Source of the DNA: Phenylobacterium hankyongense
Lineage (GTDB): Bacteria > Pseudomonadota > Alphaproteobacteria > Caulobacterales > Caulobacteraceae
Assembly (NCBI RefSeq): GCF_003254505.1
Contig: NZ_QFYP01000001.1
Coordinates: 294,001-358,000, forward strand
DNA: 64,000 nt
Reading direction: 5' to 3'
The first letter of the stretch is position 1. Each line of letters begins with the position of its first letter. Positions 56,749 through 64,000 of this stretch are shown here, piece after piece. The notes below the pieces were generated by a model. The model searched no databases. It saw nothing but the letters and a program-made list of their open reading frames with translations, and was not told the origin of the DNA. A program made the translations under genes and the position numbers.

Positions 56749-57834
56749 TCACTTCAGCGGCCGGGCCGCGACGCGGCGGCTGGCGTTCATGATGAAGCCG
56801 ATGATCTTCGCCACCGCCTGGTAGTGGGCGGGCGGGATCACCTCGTCGATCTCGACGGCGGCGTAGAGGGCGCGGGCCAGCGGCGGGTCCTCGATGATCG
56901 GCACGCCGGCCTCCTCGGCCACGGCGCGGATCTTCAGGGCGAGGCTGTCCAGGCCCTTGGCGACGCACTGGGGCGCCTCGTCCTCGCCGCTCTCGTACTT
57001 CAGGGCCACGGCGTAGTGGGTCGGGTTCATGATCACCACGGTGGCCTTGGGCACCGACTGCATCATCCGCCGCCGCGCCCGGTCGACCCGGATCTGCTTC
57101 TGGCGCGCCTTCACGTGCGGGTCGCCTTCCGACTGCCGGAACTCCTCCTTCAGCTCTTCCTTGCTCATCCGCATGCGGGCGATGAAGCGCTGGCGCTGCA
57201 CCAGCCAGTCGGCGCCGGCGATCACCAGCAGCAGCCCGCCGACCGCGAACACCAGCCGCCGCAGGATGTCGGCGCAGAACGGCAGGATCGACGCCGGCTC
57301 GACGCCGGCCAGGTTCTCCAGCTGCGACAGGTGCGGCTTCAACACCCACCAGGCCACCGCCGTGGTCATCGCCACCTTGAGCAGCGACTTGATGAACTGG
57401 ATCAGACCGTCGAGACCGAACAGCCGCTTGAACCCGCCCATCGGCGACAGCTTGCTCCAGTCGACCTTCAGCTTGTCGGGGGTGAACATCAGCCCCGTCT
57501 GCACGAGGCCGCCGGCGGCGCCGGCGAACCCGGCGGTCAGCATGACGGTGATCACGATCGGCGCGGCCGCCCGGGTGGCCTGCTTGGCCACGTCCATGCC
57601 GGCCCCGCCCTGCAGGGAGATGGCGTCGGGGTGGGCCAGGAACGGCAACAGCGCCATGGCCAGGCTGCGCGACATCGGCCCCCCGGCGATCGCCACCACC
57701 GCCGCCGCGCCGATCAGCGAGAGCAGCTGCGACAGGTCCGGGGTCTTGGCGACGTCGCCCTTCGCCTTCGCCTGCTCGAGTTTGCGCGGTGTCGGCTCTT
57801 CTGTGCGCGATGCGCCTTCGCTCTCTTCCGCCAT
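56749..57834 (-). CDS. flhB: Flagellar type III export protein FlhB
   Basis: A 361-aa inner-membrane export-gate protein that switches secretion from rod/hook to filament substrates. Four hydrophobic segments are within residues 30-215. The cytosolic domain carries the autocleavage site NPTH at about residues 268-271. The acidic/basic N-terminal tail ESEGASRTEEPTPRKLEQAK is typical. It ends SRRVAARPLK. It follows fliR with only 3 bp between them, so the export genes form one operon. Confidence 0.98.
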   Translation of the reverse strand: MAEESEGASRTEEPTPRKLEQAKAKGDVAKTPDLSQLLSLIGAAAVVAIAGGPMSRSLAMALLPFLAHPDAISLQGGAGMDVAKQATRAAAPIVITVMLTAGFAGAAGGLVQTGLMFTPDKLKVDWSKLSPMGGFKRLFGLDGLIQFIKSLLKVAMTTAVAWWVLKPHLSQLENLAGVEPASILPFCADILRRLVFAVGGLLLVIAGADWLVQRQRFIARMRMSKEELKEEFRQSEGDPHVKARQKQIRVDRARRRMMQSVPKATVVIMNPTHYAVALKYESGEDEAPQCVAKGLDSLALKIRAVAEEAGVPIIEDPPLARALYAAVEIDEVIPPAHYQAVAKIIGFIMNASRRVAARPLK

Positions 57835-57837
57835 GGG

Positions 57838-58593
57838 CTAGCCGAACGGCCGCAGCACGTCGCGGTAGCGGTCGAGCCAGGTCATGCCCATCATGCCGAG
57901 GCTGAGCGCGAAGATCGACAGGCCCAACAGGACCATCAGCGGCGAGGTCACGAAGAAGATCTGGAACTGCGGCATCACCCGGCCGACCAGGCCGGTGGCG
58001 ACGTTGAAGATCAGGGCGAAGACCATCACCGGGGCCGACATCTGCAGGCCGAGCGCGAACGACTTGGCGACGGTCTCGATGGCCAGCCGCCCGGCGTCGT
58101 TGACCATCACCGGCTTGTGGAACGGGAAGATCGTGTAGGACTTCACGATCGCGGCGATGAACATGTGGTGCAGGTCGGTGGTCATCACCAGCACCACGCC
58201 GATCAGGCCGAGGAAGGTGCCCAGCGTGGCGGTCGGCGAGCCCTGGGTCGGGTTGGCGGTCTGGGCGAAGGACAGGGTGGTCTGGATCGAGACGATCTCG
58301 CCGGCCGAGGCCAGCGAGGCCATGAACAGGCGCAGGATGCCGCCGATCATCAGCCCGATCAGCGCCTCCTTGATCACCGCTCCGGCCAGCAGCCCGACGG
58401 AGGCGGGCACGGGCGGGACCCCGGGGCCAATCACCGGGAACAGCATCAGCGCCATCACCAGGGCCAGCGACAGCCGGATCCGCGGCGGGATGAAGCTCTC
58501 GCCGATGCCGGGGATCAGCATGACGATGGCGGCCAGCCGCGCGAACACCAGGCCGGCGGCGAACACCTGCTGGGCGGTGGCGTAATGCTCCAT
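57838..58593 (-). CDS. fliR: Flagellar export-gate protein FliR
   Basis: A 251-aa polytopic protein with six hydrophobic segments that joins FliP and FliQ in the helical export gate. LVFARLAAIVMLIPGIGESFIPPRIRLSLALVMAL covers the first part, GEIVSIQTTLSFAQTANPTQG is the central conserved loop, and the C-terminal FQIFFVTSPLMVLLGL block follows (residues about 10-45, 115-135 and 205-220). Length as expected. 22 bp after fliQ. Confidence 0.98.
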   Translation of the reverse strand: MEHYATAQQVFAAGLVFARLAAIVMLIPGIGESFIPPRIRLSLALVMALMLFPVIGPGVPPVPASVGLLAGAVIKEALIGLMIGGILRLFMASLASAGEIVSIQTTLSFAQTANPTQGSPTATLGTFLGLIGVVLVMTTDLHHMFIAAIVKSYTIFPFHKPVMVNDAGRLAIETVAKSFALGLQMSAPVMVFALIFNVATGLVGRVMPQFQIFFVTSPLMVLLGLSIFALSLGMMGMTWLDRYRDVLRPFG

Positions 58594-58615
58594 CTGCGGG
58601 ACCCTCGCGGGCCCG

Positions 58616-58879
58616 CTAGATCGCCGCGATGCGGGCGGCGATGTGGCGCATGAAGCCGTTCATCAGCGCCCCCATCAGCGGCAGGAAGACCAGCAGCGCG
58701 ACGAAGATCGCCACGATCTTCGGCGCACTGACCAGCGTCGGCTCCTGGATCTGAGTCAGCGCCTGCAGCAGGCCGATGCCCACGCCCACGATCAGGCCCA
58801 CGATCAGCACCGGCGCCGACAGCTGGATGGTGAGCCAGATGGCGTCGCGGCCAACGTCCAGAACCTCGGCGCCGTTCAT
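58616..58879 (-). CDS. fliQ: Flagellar export-gate protein FliQ
   Basis: An 87-aa two-helix membrane protein. LDVGRDAIWLTIQLSAPVLIVGLIVGVGIGLLQALTQIQEPTL (residues about 6-48) and a second hydrophobic helix from 52 are the family hallmarks. It heads the fliQ-fliR-flhB operon. A tandem GTTAACGAAGG repeat 65-95 bp upstream may bind CtrA. Confidence 0.97.
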   Translation of the reverse strand: MNGAEVLDVGRDAIWLTIQLSAPVLIVGLIVGVGIGLLQALTQIQEPTLVSAPKIVAIFVALLVFLPLMGALMNGFMRHIAARIAAI

Positions 58880-58943
58880 GGAGACCTCTTGGAAAGCTTA
58901 CGAAAACCGCCTCGGGCGAGTCCCCGCAACTTGGCCCGGCATG

Positions 58944-58974
58944 GTTAACGAAGGGCTACTTCCGTTAACGAAGG
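58944..58974 (-). promoter_or_regulatory. Tandem GTTAACGAAGG repeat upstream of fliQ (CtrA-like half-sites)
   Basis: Perfect 11-bp direct repeats GTTAACGAAGG at 58944-58954 and 58964-58974 are spaced exactly 20 bp, two helical turns. Each holds the TTAA core of CtrA half-sites. The classical CtrA box is TTAA-N7-TTAA, and here the cores are 16 nt apart, so the match is partial. Position fits control of an early flagellar operon. Confidence 0.5.
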
Positions 58975-59005
58975 CGGCAATTTCTGCCGATCTCACCCTC
59001 TCGAT

Positions 59006-59106
59006 CGTCATGGCCGGCCTTGTGCCGGCCACCCATGAACACGGCGTCGGGGATTTGCCTGCGCGTGCGGTGTTCATGGGTCCCCGGGACGAGCCCGGGG
59101 ATGACG
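59006..59106. repeat. Palindromic intergenic repeat with three nested hairpins
   Basis: CGTCAT (59006-59011) and ATGACG (59101-59106) border a perfect 12-bp inverted repeat ACCCATGAACAC (59031-59042) / GTGTTCATGGGT (59070-59081). Two outer hairpins, GGCCGGC-GCCGGCC (59012-59030) and CCCCGGG-CCCGGGG (59082-59100), flank it. The whole could fold as a cloverleaf. Its reading gives the VIPGLVPGTH peptide seen in comparable alphaproteobacterial repeats, so it is probably a REP/MITE-like dispersed element. Confidence 0.85.
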
Positions 59107-59119
59107 AAAGGGAGGAGGA

Positions 59120-60670
59120 CTACAGCCCCAGCTGGCGCTCCAGCGCCCGCGCCGCCTCGGCGGGCGAGGCCTTCTGGCGGTCGCGGTCGACGCTGTAGTT
59201 GGCGGCGCGCATGGCGTCGACGGAGACCTTGCCGATCAGCGGCCGGAGCGCCGCGAGCAGCCGCGCATCGGTGGCCCGCTTCGGCGAGACCAGCACCACG
59301 GCGTCGTAGGGCGGAATGGCGCCCCTGGGATCGCTCAGCACCACCAGTCCCTGGGCGGCGATGCGGCCGTCGGAGGAGAAGGCGCTGATCACGTCGGCGT
59401 CGCCGCTCGTCAGCGCCCGGTACATGAAGGTCGGCTGGTAGGAGCGCTTGGTCCTGAAGCGCAGGCCGTAGGCCTCCTCGACCGCCCTCCATTCCGGCCG
59501 CGACAGGAACTCCAGGTCCGAGCCCAGGGTCAGGCGCGGCGCCTCACGCGCCAGGTCGGCGATCGAGGCGACGCCCAGGGCCTTGGCGCGATCCGGCCGC
59601 ATGGTGAGCGCATAGGCGTTCTCGAAGCCCAGCGAGCCCAGCACCAGCACCCCGTCGCGGCGCTTCAGCTCGGTCGTGAGCTGGCGCAGGACGCCGGCCC
59701 GGCCGGGGTTGTCCTTGCGGTCGAGGACATTGGTCCACAGCGTCCCGGAATAGTCGACGTAGACGTCGAGCTCGCCGGCGGCGAGCGCGCGGTAGGCCAC
59801 CGCCGACCCCAGGTCCTCCTTGCGGCGGACCTGCGCCCCGGCCCGTTGCAGCCGGTCTGCCATGACCTCGGCGAGGATGTACTGTTCGGAGAAGTTCTTC
59901 GCGCCCACCACATAGCTCGCCGGCCGGCCGGCGCCGACCAGCGGCCAGACCGCGCCTGCCACCGCGACCAGCAGCAGGCCGAGGCCCAGGAGGGCGCGGC
60001 GCGGCTTGCGGTCGGCGGCGCCGGATTCCACCAGGCCCAGCAGCTGGTCGGCGACCAGCGCCAGGGCCGCCGACGCCGCGCAGCCGAACAGCACGAACAC
60101 CCAGTTCTCGGTCTGCAAGCCCGCGAAGATGTAGTTGCCGAGGCTGGTCTGCCCGACCGGGGTGGAGAGCGTCGCCGCGCCGATGGTCCAGACCGCGGCC
60201 GTGCGGACGCCCGCCATGATCACCGGGGCGGCCAGCGGCAGCTCCACCTGGAACAGGCGCTGGCGGGGCGTCATGCCGACGCCGTCGGCGGCCTCGACGA
60301 TGGCCGGGTCGACGCCGAGGATGCCGGCCGCCGCGTTCCGCAGCATCGGCAGCATGGAATAGAGCGTCAGCGCGAGCAGCGAAGGCAGGAAGCCGAGCGC
60401 CGAGAAGCCCTTGCCGATCACCGTCAGGCTGAGCGACGAGAGCGCCAGCAGCAGCGGGTAGAACAGCGCCAGCAGCGCCAGGCTGGGGATGGTCTGGATC
60501 AGGCTGGCCAGCGCCAGCACCGGCCAGCGCAGGCGGGCGCTGCGGCTGGCCGCCACCGCCAGCGGCAGGCTGATGGCGATCCCCAGCACCAGGGCGCTGG
60601 CGCTGAGCAGCACGTGCCAGGCCAGGTACTCCGGCAGGACCGCGAAGGCGGCGGCGACGCGTTCGTTCAC
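59120..60670 (-). CDS. Fused permease and substrate-binding protein of a quaternary-amine-type ABC importer
   Basis: A 516-aa two-domain protein. Residues 1-225 are the permease with five or six helices and the inner-membrane loop EAADGVGMTPRQRLFQVELPLAAPVI. After a further helix (about 230-250), residues 255-510 form a periplasmic OpuAC-like binding domain (VGAKNFSEQYILAEVMADRLQ, GELDVYVDYSGTLW). Such fusions occur in EgtU of Helicobacter (ergothioneine) and in some betaine/choline systems. The GTG start at 60670 overlaps the stop of the ATPase gene (GTGA). Substrate is uncertain: quaternary amine or a related trimethylated compound. Confidence 0.92.
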   Translation of the reverse strand: MNERVAAAFAVLPEYLAWHVLLSASALVLGIAISLPLAVAASRSARLRWPVLALASLIQTIPSLALLALFYPLLLALSSLSLTVIGKGFSALGFLPSLLALTLYSMLPMLRNAAAGILGVDPAIVEAADGVGMTPRQRLFQVELPLAAPVIMAGVRTAAVWTIGAATLSTPVGQTSLGNYIFAGLQTENWVFVLFGCAASAALALVADQLLGLVESGAADRKPRRALLGLGLLLVAVAGAVWPLVGAGRPASYVVGAKNFSEQYILAEVMADRLQRAGAQVRRKEDLGSAVAYRALAAGELDVYVDYSGTLWTNVLDRKDNPGRAGVLRQLTTELKRRDGVLVLGSLGFENAYALTMRPDRAKALGVASIADLAREAPRLTLGSDLEFLSRPEWRAVEEAYGLRFRTKRSYQPTFMYRALTSGDADVISAFSSDGRIAAQGLVVLSDPRGAIPPYDAVVLVSPKRATDARLLAALRPLIGKVSVDAMRAANYSVDRDRQKASPAEAARALERQLGL

Positions 60671-61443
60671 GCGGGGCCCTCCGACAGCCGGGCGCGCAGC
60701 CGCTCGGCCTGGCGCTTGGGCGCTTCCAGCAACGCGCGGACGTCGGGGTCCTGGGTGTTCGCCAGCAGGTCCGCAGGCCGCCCATCGGCCAGGATGCGGC
60801 CCGCGCGCAGCACCACGATGCGGTCGGCGAGCAGCACCGCCTCGGCCATGTCGTGGGTGACCATGACGGTGGTCAGGCCCAGCCGCTCGTGCAGGGCGCG
60901 GTAGTCGGAGCCGAGGGCGTCCCGGGTCAGCGGATCCAGCGCGCCGAACGGCTCGTCCATCAGCATGATCGCCGGCTCCGCCGCCAGCGCTCGGGCGACG
61001 CCGACCCGCTGCCGCTGGCCGCCGGAGAGCGCCGCGGGCAGGCGCTGCGCCACCTCGGCCGGCAGGTCCACGAGCTCGAGCAGGGTCGCGACGCGGGCCT
61101 CGATCCGCGGCCGGTCCCAGCCCAGCAGCTTCGGCGTGATGGCGATGTTCTCGCCGACGCTCATGTGCGGGAAGAGGCCGATCTCCTGGAAGACGTAGCC
61201 GATCTGGCGCCGCAGCAGGTGCGGCTCGACGGCCGAGACGTCCCCGCCCTGCACCAGGATCCGGCCGGCGTCCGGCCGCACCAGGCGGTTGATGGTCTTC
61301 AGAAGCGTCGTCTTGCCCGAGCCCGACCCGCCGACCAGGGCCGTGAACTCGCCGGCCGTCACCGACAGGCTCACGCCCGCCAGCGCCAGGTGCTCGCCGT
61401 AGCGCTTTTCCACGTCCTCGAGCTGGATGAGCGGCCCCGCCAT
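60667..61443 (-). CDS. ABC transporter ATPase, quaternary-amine (OpuCA/ProV-like) type, without CBS domains
   Basis: A 258-aa ATPase. Walker A is GGSGSGKTT, the signature LSGGQRQRV, and Walker B IMLMDEPFGALD, followed by HDMAEAVLLADRI. Osmoregulated members have C-terminal CBS domains (about 100 more residues). Here the protein stops soon after the ATPase fold, so osmotic gating through CBS is not expected. ATG at 61443 preferred. A TTG at 61449 is in frame. The stop overlaps the permease-binding gene start, so the two are translated together. Confidence 0.93.
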   Translation of the reverse strand: MAGPLIQLEDVEKRYGEHLALAGVSLSVTAGEFTALVGGSGSGKTTLLKTINRLVRPDAGRILVQGGDVSAVEPHLLRRQIGYVFQEIGLFPHMSVGENIAITPKLLGWDRPRIEARVATLLELVDLPAEVAQRLPAALSGGQRQRVGVARALAAEPAIMLMDEPFGALDPLTRDALGSDYRALHERLGLTTVMVTHDMAEAVLLADRIVVLRAGRILADGRPADLLANTQDPDVRALLEAPKRQAERLRARLSEGPA

Positions 61444-61508
61444 CGGCAAGGGGTAGCATGGCTTGGGCGAAAGTCCGCAAGCCCCGCCCGTCCGGCCCGC
61501 CGTGCGAC

Positions 61509-62987
61509 CTACCGCTGCTTGGCGGCGACGTAGCCGTCGCTGAGCGTCCCCATGAAGGCGACGATGGCGTCCTCCTCGGCGTCCGACAGACCCAGGCGCC
61601 CGCTGTGGCTGGTGTTCATGTTGGCGGTCGACTCCGGGGCGGGCCAGCAGGTCGTGCCTTCGCCCGGGTCATGCGGCTTGCAGCGCGCAAGGACGTCGCG
61701 CGTGTTGTAGAAGTGCACGATCTCCTTGAGGCTCGTGAAATAGCCGTTGTGCCCGTAGGCCTTCACGAACCCGGGATAGGGGCGCTTGTCGACATTGCGC
61801 AGGGTGGGCGTCTGGACGCGCGCCATGTTATCGGGCGCCAGAGGGCGCCATCGCGCATCCACCGCGGACGGATTGCTGAGCGGGTGGCCCTGGACGAGAA
61901 AGGCGCCGACGCCGCGGTCGACGAACGACTCCCCCAACGGATTGGCGACATAGCCTAAAGCGTCGGGCCGATTCTCCCGCAGGTAGGGCAACCGCGGATT
62001 GGCCGGCGTTCCGATGTTGCTGGCGGTGAAGTCGGTGAACAGCGGATCCTCGCCGGGGCCGCCGTCGCGATGGCAGGCGTTGCACTGCGCCTTGCCGCGG
62101 AACAGGTCGTAGCCCGCCTTCTCCTGCGGGGTGAACTGCGCCTTGCCGGTGACCACCGCGTCGAACTTCGAGCTGAACGCCGTCACCTCGGCGGAGGCTT
62201 CATAGCCGGCGATGGACATCGCCATCTGATCGAAGGTGGCGCTGGCCCGGCCGCGATCGAGGGCGCTGAGGTGGACCGGCGCGGGATCACCGGCAGGCGC
62301 AGGACCCGGTCGGGCGCAGACCTGTTCCACGTCGCGCGGCCAGGCGATCGCGAAGGCCTGCGGCCCCCACACCTTTTCGAACATGGCGCGGTAGGGCCGC
62401 TGGGAGGCGCGATAGACGAAGCAGGCGGCGTCCGGCAGGCCCATCTCCACGGGGTTGGTCGGCGGTCCTTCGGCCTGCTCCGCGGCGGGGTTGCCGAGCC
62501 GGCGGCCCGTGGCCCGCATGTCCCAGAAGTTGCCGCCGACGAGGTCGCCCGCCGCGCGATTGTAATGCAGCACCGGCGACAGCGGCGCGTAGCTGTGGGT
62601 CTGCGGCTTGCGCTCGCTGAACCGGGTGCGCACCGATCCGGGATAGGAGCCGGTGGTCCGGTTCAACTCCGACACCGGGCCGGTGAACCCCGTCTCCGGC
62701 ATGTGGCAGAAGGCGCACGCCTCGTTGCGGTTCACCGAAAGTTGCTTGTCGAACAGGATCGACTTGCCGAGCAGCTCGACCTGCTGGACCTGATTGTCCG
62801 GCTCCGATTGCAGCCGTGCGAGCGTCTGGCTCTCGATGCGGTCGATCTCGGCCTCGACCTGCACGATTTCCTTCTGCGCCTCAGGCGAGAGCGTTGGACT
62901 GCTTTCCCTCGCCGCCTGGGCGTCGGCGGCCAGGATGGCGGCGGCCATCGCCGCCGTTATCGACAGGAGCGCGCGCCGTGACTTCAC
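61509..62987 (-). CDS. Di-haem cytochrome c peroxidase/MauG-family protein
   Basis: A 492-aa exported protein (signal MKSRRALLSITAAMAAAILA, ending DAQA). It has two CxxCH haem-c sites: CAFCH at residues 91-95 and CNACH near 301-305. HSYAPLSPVLHYNR and GHNGYFTSLKEIVHFYNTRD are typical of the group. It differs from short bacterial peroxidases (about 320-350 aa) in its long N-terminal region and an insertion between the haems. Probable role: periplasmic peroxide reduction or a MauG-like oxidation. The latter cannot be separated by sequence alone. It lies between the importer and fliE. Confidence 0.88.
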   Translation of the reverse strand: MKSRRALLSITAAMAAAILAADAQAARESSPTLSPEAQKEIVQVEAEIDRIESQTLARLQSEPDNQVQQVELLGKSILFDKQLSVNRNEACAFCHMPETGFTGPVSELNRTTGSYPGSVRTRFSERKPQTHSYAPLSPVLHYNRAAGDLVGGNFWDMRATGRRLGNPAAEQAEGPPTNPVEMGLPDAACFVYRASQRPYRAMFEKVWGPQAFAIAWPRDVEQVCARPGPAPAGDPAPVHLSALDRGRASATFDQMAMSIAGYEASAEVTAFSSKFDAVVTGKAQFTPQEKAGYDLFRGKAQCNACHRDGGPGEDPLFTDFTASNIGTPANPRLPYLRENRPDALGYVANPLGESFVDRGVGAFLVQGHPLSNPSAVDARWRPLAPDNMARVQTPTLRNVDKRPYPGFVKAYGHNGYFTSLKEIVHFYNTRDVLARCKPHDPGEGTTCWPAPESTANMNTSHSGRLGLSDAEEDAIVAFMGTLSDGYVAAKQR

Positions 62988-63121
62988 CGTGGACTCTCCG
63001 CGTCACCCCCGCGCGGGCATATGGGCGCGGAGCACGGCAATTCCAATTTGGGATCGCGACGCCGTCAGCGCCGGCTGCGCTATACCTCCGCGCCGCCGCG
63101 GCAGCGGTTGGCCGGACGCTG

Positions 63122-63436
63122 TCAGATCGGCATCCGCATGATTTCCTGGTACGCGCCGATCACCTGGTCGCGGACCGCCAGGACCGTCTCCAGGCTCGAC
63201 TGCGCCGCGGAGATGGAGGTGACCACGTCCACCAGTTCGGCCTTGCCCTGCACCTGGGCGGCCATCTGGCTCTCGGCGTGCTTGGAGGCCTTCATGGCGT
63301 CGGTCATCGCCGACTTCAGGATCTCGCCGAAGCCGCCGCCGGACGCCACGTCCTGGCCCCCGCCCAGGCCCGGATCGACCCCGATCGCCTTCTGGGCGTT
63401 GGCGTAGGCGTTGGCGGCTGAGAGCGCGGTGATCAT
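63122..63436 (-). CDS. fliE: Flagellar hook-basal body protein FliE
   Basis: A 104-aa component that links the MS ring to the rod. [70 protein letters not shown] covers the conserved C-terminal two thirds (residues about 32-104), with the IMRMPI ending typical of FliE. It is 13 bp downstream of flgC. An unrelated peroxidase gene ends the cluster on its other side. Confidence 0.96.
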   Translation of the reverse strand: MITALSAANAYANAQKAIGVDPGLGGGQDVASGGGFGEILKSAMTDAMKASKHAESQMAAQVQGKAELVDVVTSISAAQSSLETVLAVRDQVIGAYQEIMRMPI

Positions 63437-63449
63437 CGCCTAGGCTCCG

Positions 63450-63872
63450 CTATTTCTTGAGCAGGTCGAGGGTGCGCGATTCCATCACCCGCGCGGTCTC
63501 GATCACGTTGAGGTTCGCCTCGTAGGCCCGCTGCGCCTCGCGCATGTCCAGCGCCTCCACCAGCGGGTCGACGTTGGGCATCTTCACATAGCCCTGCGCG
63601 TCGGCGGACGGGTTGCCGGGCTCGTAGTCGGTCTTGAAGGCGGTCTGGTCGGCCTGCACGCGGGCCACCCGCACGCCGGTGCCGCCGCCGGCCACCGCAG
63701 TGGGCTGGAACACCGGCGCCTGCCGGCGGTACGGATCGCCGCCCTGGGTGCTGGAGGTGGAGTTGGCGTTCGCCAGGTTCTCGGCGATGACCCGCATGCG
63801 GGCCTGCTGGGCGCGCAGCGCGGAGGCGGCGATCGCCTGGGTGACCCCCGCCATGGATTTGATTTCGGCCAT
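63450..63872 (-). CDS. flgC: Flagellar proximal-rod protein FlgC
   Basis: A 140-aa rod protein. The N-terminal helix QARMRVIAENLANANSTSS is the flagellar rod motif. The core contains DYEPGNPSADAQGYVKMPNVDPLVEALDMREAQRAYEANLNVIETARVMESRTLDLLKK (residues about 83-140), whose ending is the conserved C-terminal helix. The signature NLANANS comes after a longer start than usual (MAEIKSMAGVTQAIAASALR). It follows flgB with 16 bp between. Confidence 0.96.
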   Translation of the reverse strand: MAEIKSMAGVTQAIAASALRAQQARMRVIAENLANANSTSSTQGGDPYRRQAPVFQPTAVAGGGTGVRVARVQADQTAFKTDYEPGNPSADAQGYVKMPNVDPLVEALDMREAQRAYEANLNVIETARVMESRTLDLLKK

Positions 63873-63888
63873 CTAGCGTCGTCCCTCT

Positions 63889-64000
63889 TCAGCCGCCGGG
63901 CTTGCGGGTCGCCAGCCGCAGGAGGTCGAGCGACTTCTGGTAGAAGCCGACCGCGGCGTCGTAATTCATCCGCGCGTCGCTCATCTTCATCATCTGCTCC
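63889..64000 (-). CDS. flgB: Flagellar proximal-rod protein FlgB, C-terminal part (runs off window)
   Basis: The last 37 codons of flgB. The encoded end reads EQMMKMSDARMNYDAAVGFY and continues KSLDLLRLATRKPGG before TGA. This is the C-terminal helix shared by FlgB and other rod proteins. The start lies beyond base 64000. First visible gene of the flgB-flgC-fliE order. Confidence 0.93.
   Translation of the reverse strand, partial: EQMMKMSDARMNYDAAVGFYQKSLDLLRLATRKPGG

Overview
The window reads as chromosome of a high-GC alphaproteobacterium of the Caulobacterales, most likely Phenylobacterium, Caulobacter or a close relative. The evidence is a CckA hybrid kinase directly behind fliQ-fliR-flhB, a recA promoter carrying the alphaproteobacterial LexA site GTTC-N7-GTTC, a recA-alaS pair, and two families of palindromic intergenic repeats of a type common in alphaproteobacteria. 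The genus is inferred, not proven. Coding density is very high: no gap between genes exceeds about 260 bp. I found no rRNA, tRNA, CRISPR array, insertion sequence or prophage.

Layout. 1-6.4 kb: tail of a class A beta-lactamase, then icd with a strong terminator, a small VOC protein, alaS, and SOS-regulated recA. 6.4-15.5 kb: a D-2-hydroxyacid dehydrogenase followed by a homoprotocatechuate (3,4-dihydroxyphenylacetate) meta-cleavage locus. A leftward hpaI-marR pair faces a rightward six-gene operon (hpaE-hpaD-hpaG-panE-like-FAD oxidase-hpaH) across a 117-bp divergent promoter with three repressor-like half-sites. 15.5-31.8 kb: mixed metabolic and envelope genes (MFS exporter, ROK kinase, class A PBP, SDR, lipoprotein, succinate-semialdehyde dehydrogenase with a beta-hydroxyacid dehydrogenase, GAF histidine kinase, LysR, alpha/beta hydrolase, TauD-like dioxygenase, LOG protein, a glycine-rich double cold-shock protein, DUF1345, a secreted PI-PLC-like protein). 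32-37 kb: an EAL protein, two stress/envelope proteins and an EF-G paralogue with an altered switch II. 37-42.3 kb: a tripartite EmrAB/NodT-type efflux operon with a divergent LysR regulator. 42.3-54.5 kb: VOC, GST, two tandem DUF885 hydrolases, a flavoprotein, dodecin, an RcnB-like protein, dienelactone hydrolase-SDR, a PhyH dioxygenase, and a tightly coupled TPR-glycosyltransferase/DUF5996/73-aa trio. 54.5-64 kb: cckA, flhB, fliR, fliQ, then a quaternary-amine-type ABC importer and a di-haem peroxidase, then fliE, flgC and the end of flgB.

How the parts fit. HpaD, HpaE, HpaG, HpaH and HpaI would take homoprotocatechuate to pyruvate plus succinic semialdehyde. The succinate-semialdehyde dehydrogenase at 21.2 kb could pass the latter to the TCA cycle. 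The entry hydroxylase (HpaBC) and the isomerase (HpaF) are not visible here. The flagellar genes encode export-gate and rod proteins. Their neighbour CckA heads the phosphorelay that activates CtrA, the regulator that turns on early flagellar operons in Caulobacter, and tandem TTAA-containing repeats lie upstream of fliQ.

Nothing here is a clear-cut new defence or mobile system. The most unusual items are the three-half-site operator at 8863-8906, the EF-G paralogue lacking the switch II histidine, the glycine-rich linker of the double cold-shock protein, the fused permease/binding-protein importer sitting inside a flagellar cluster, and the overlapping TPR-glycosyltransferase/DUF5996/73-aa operon.
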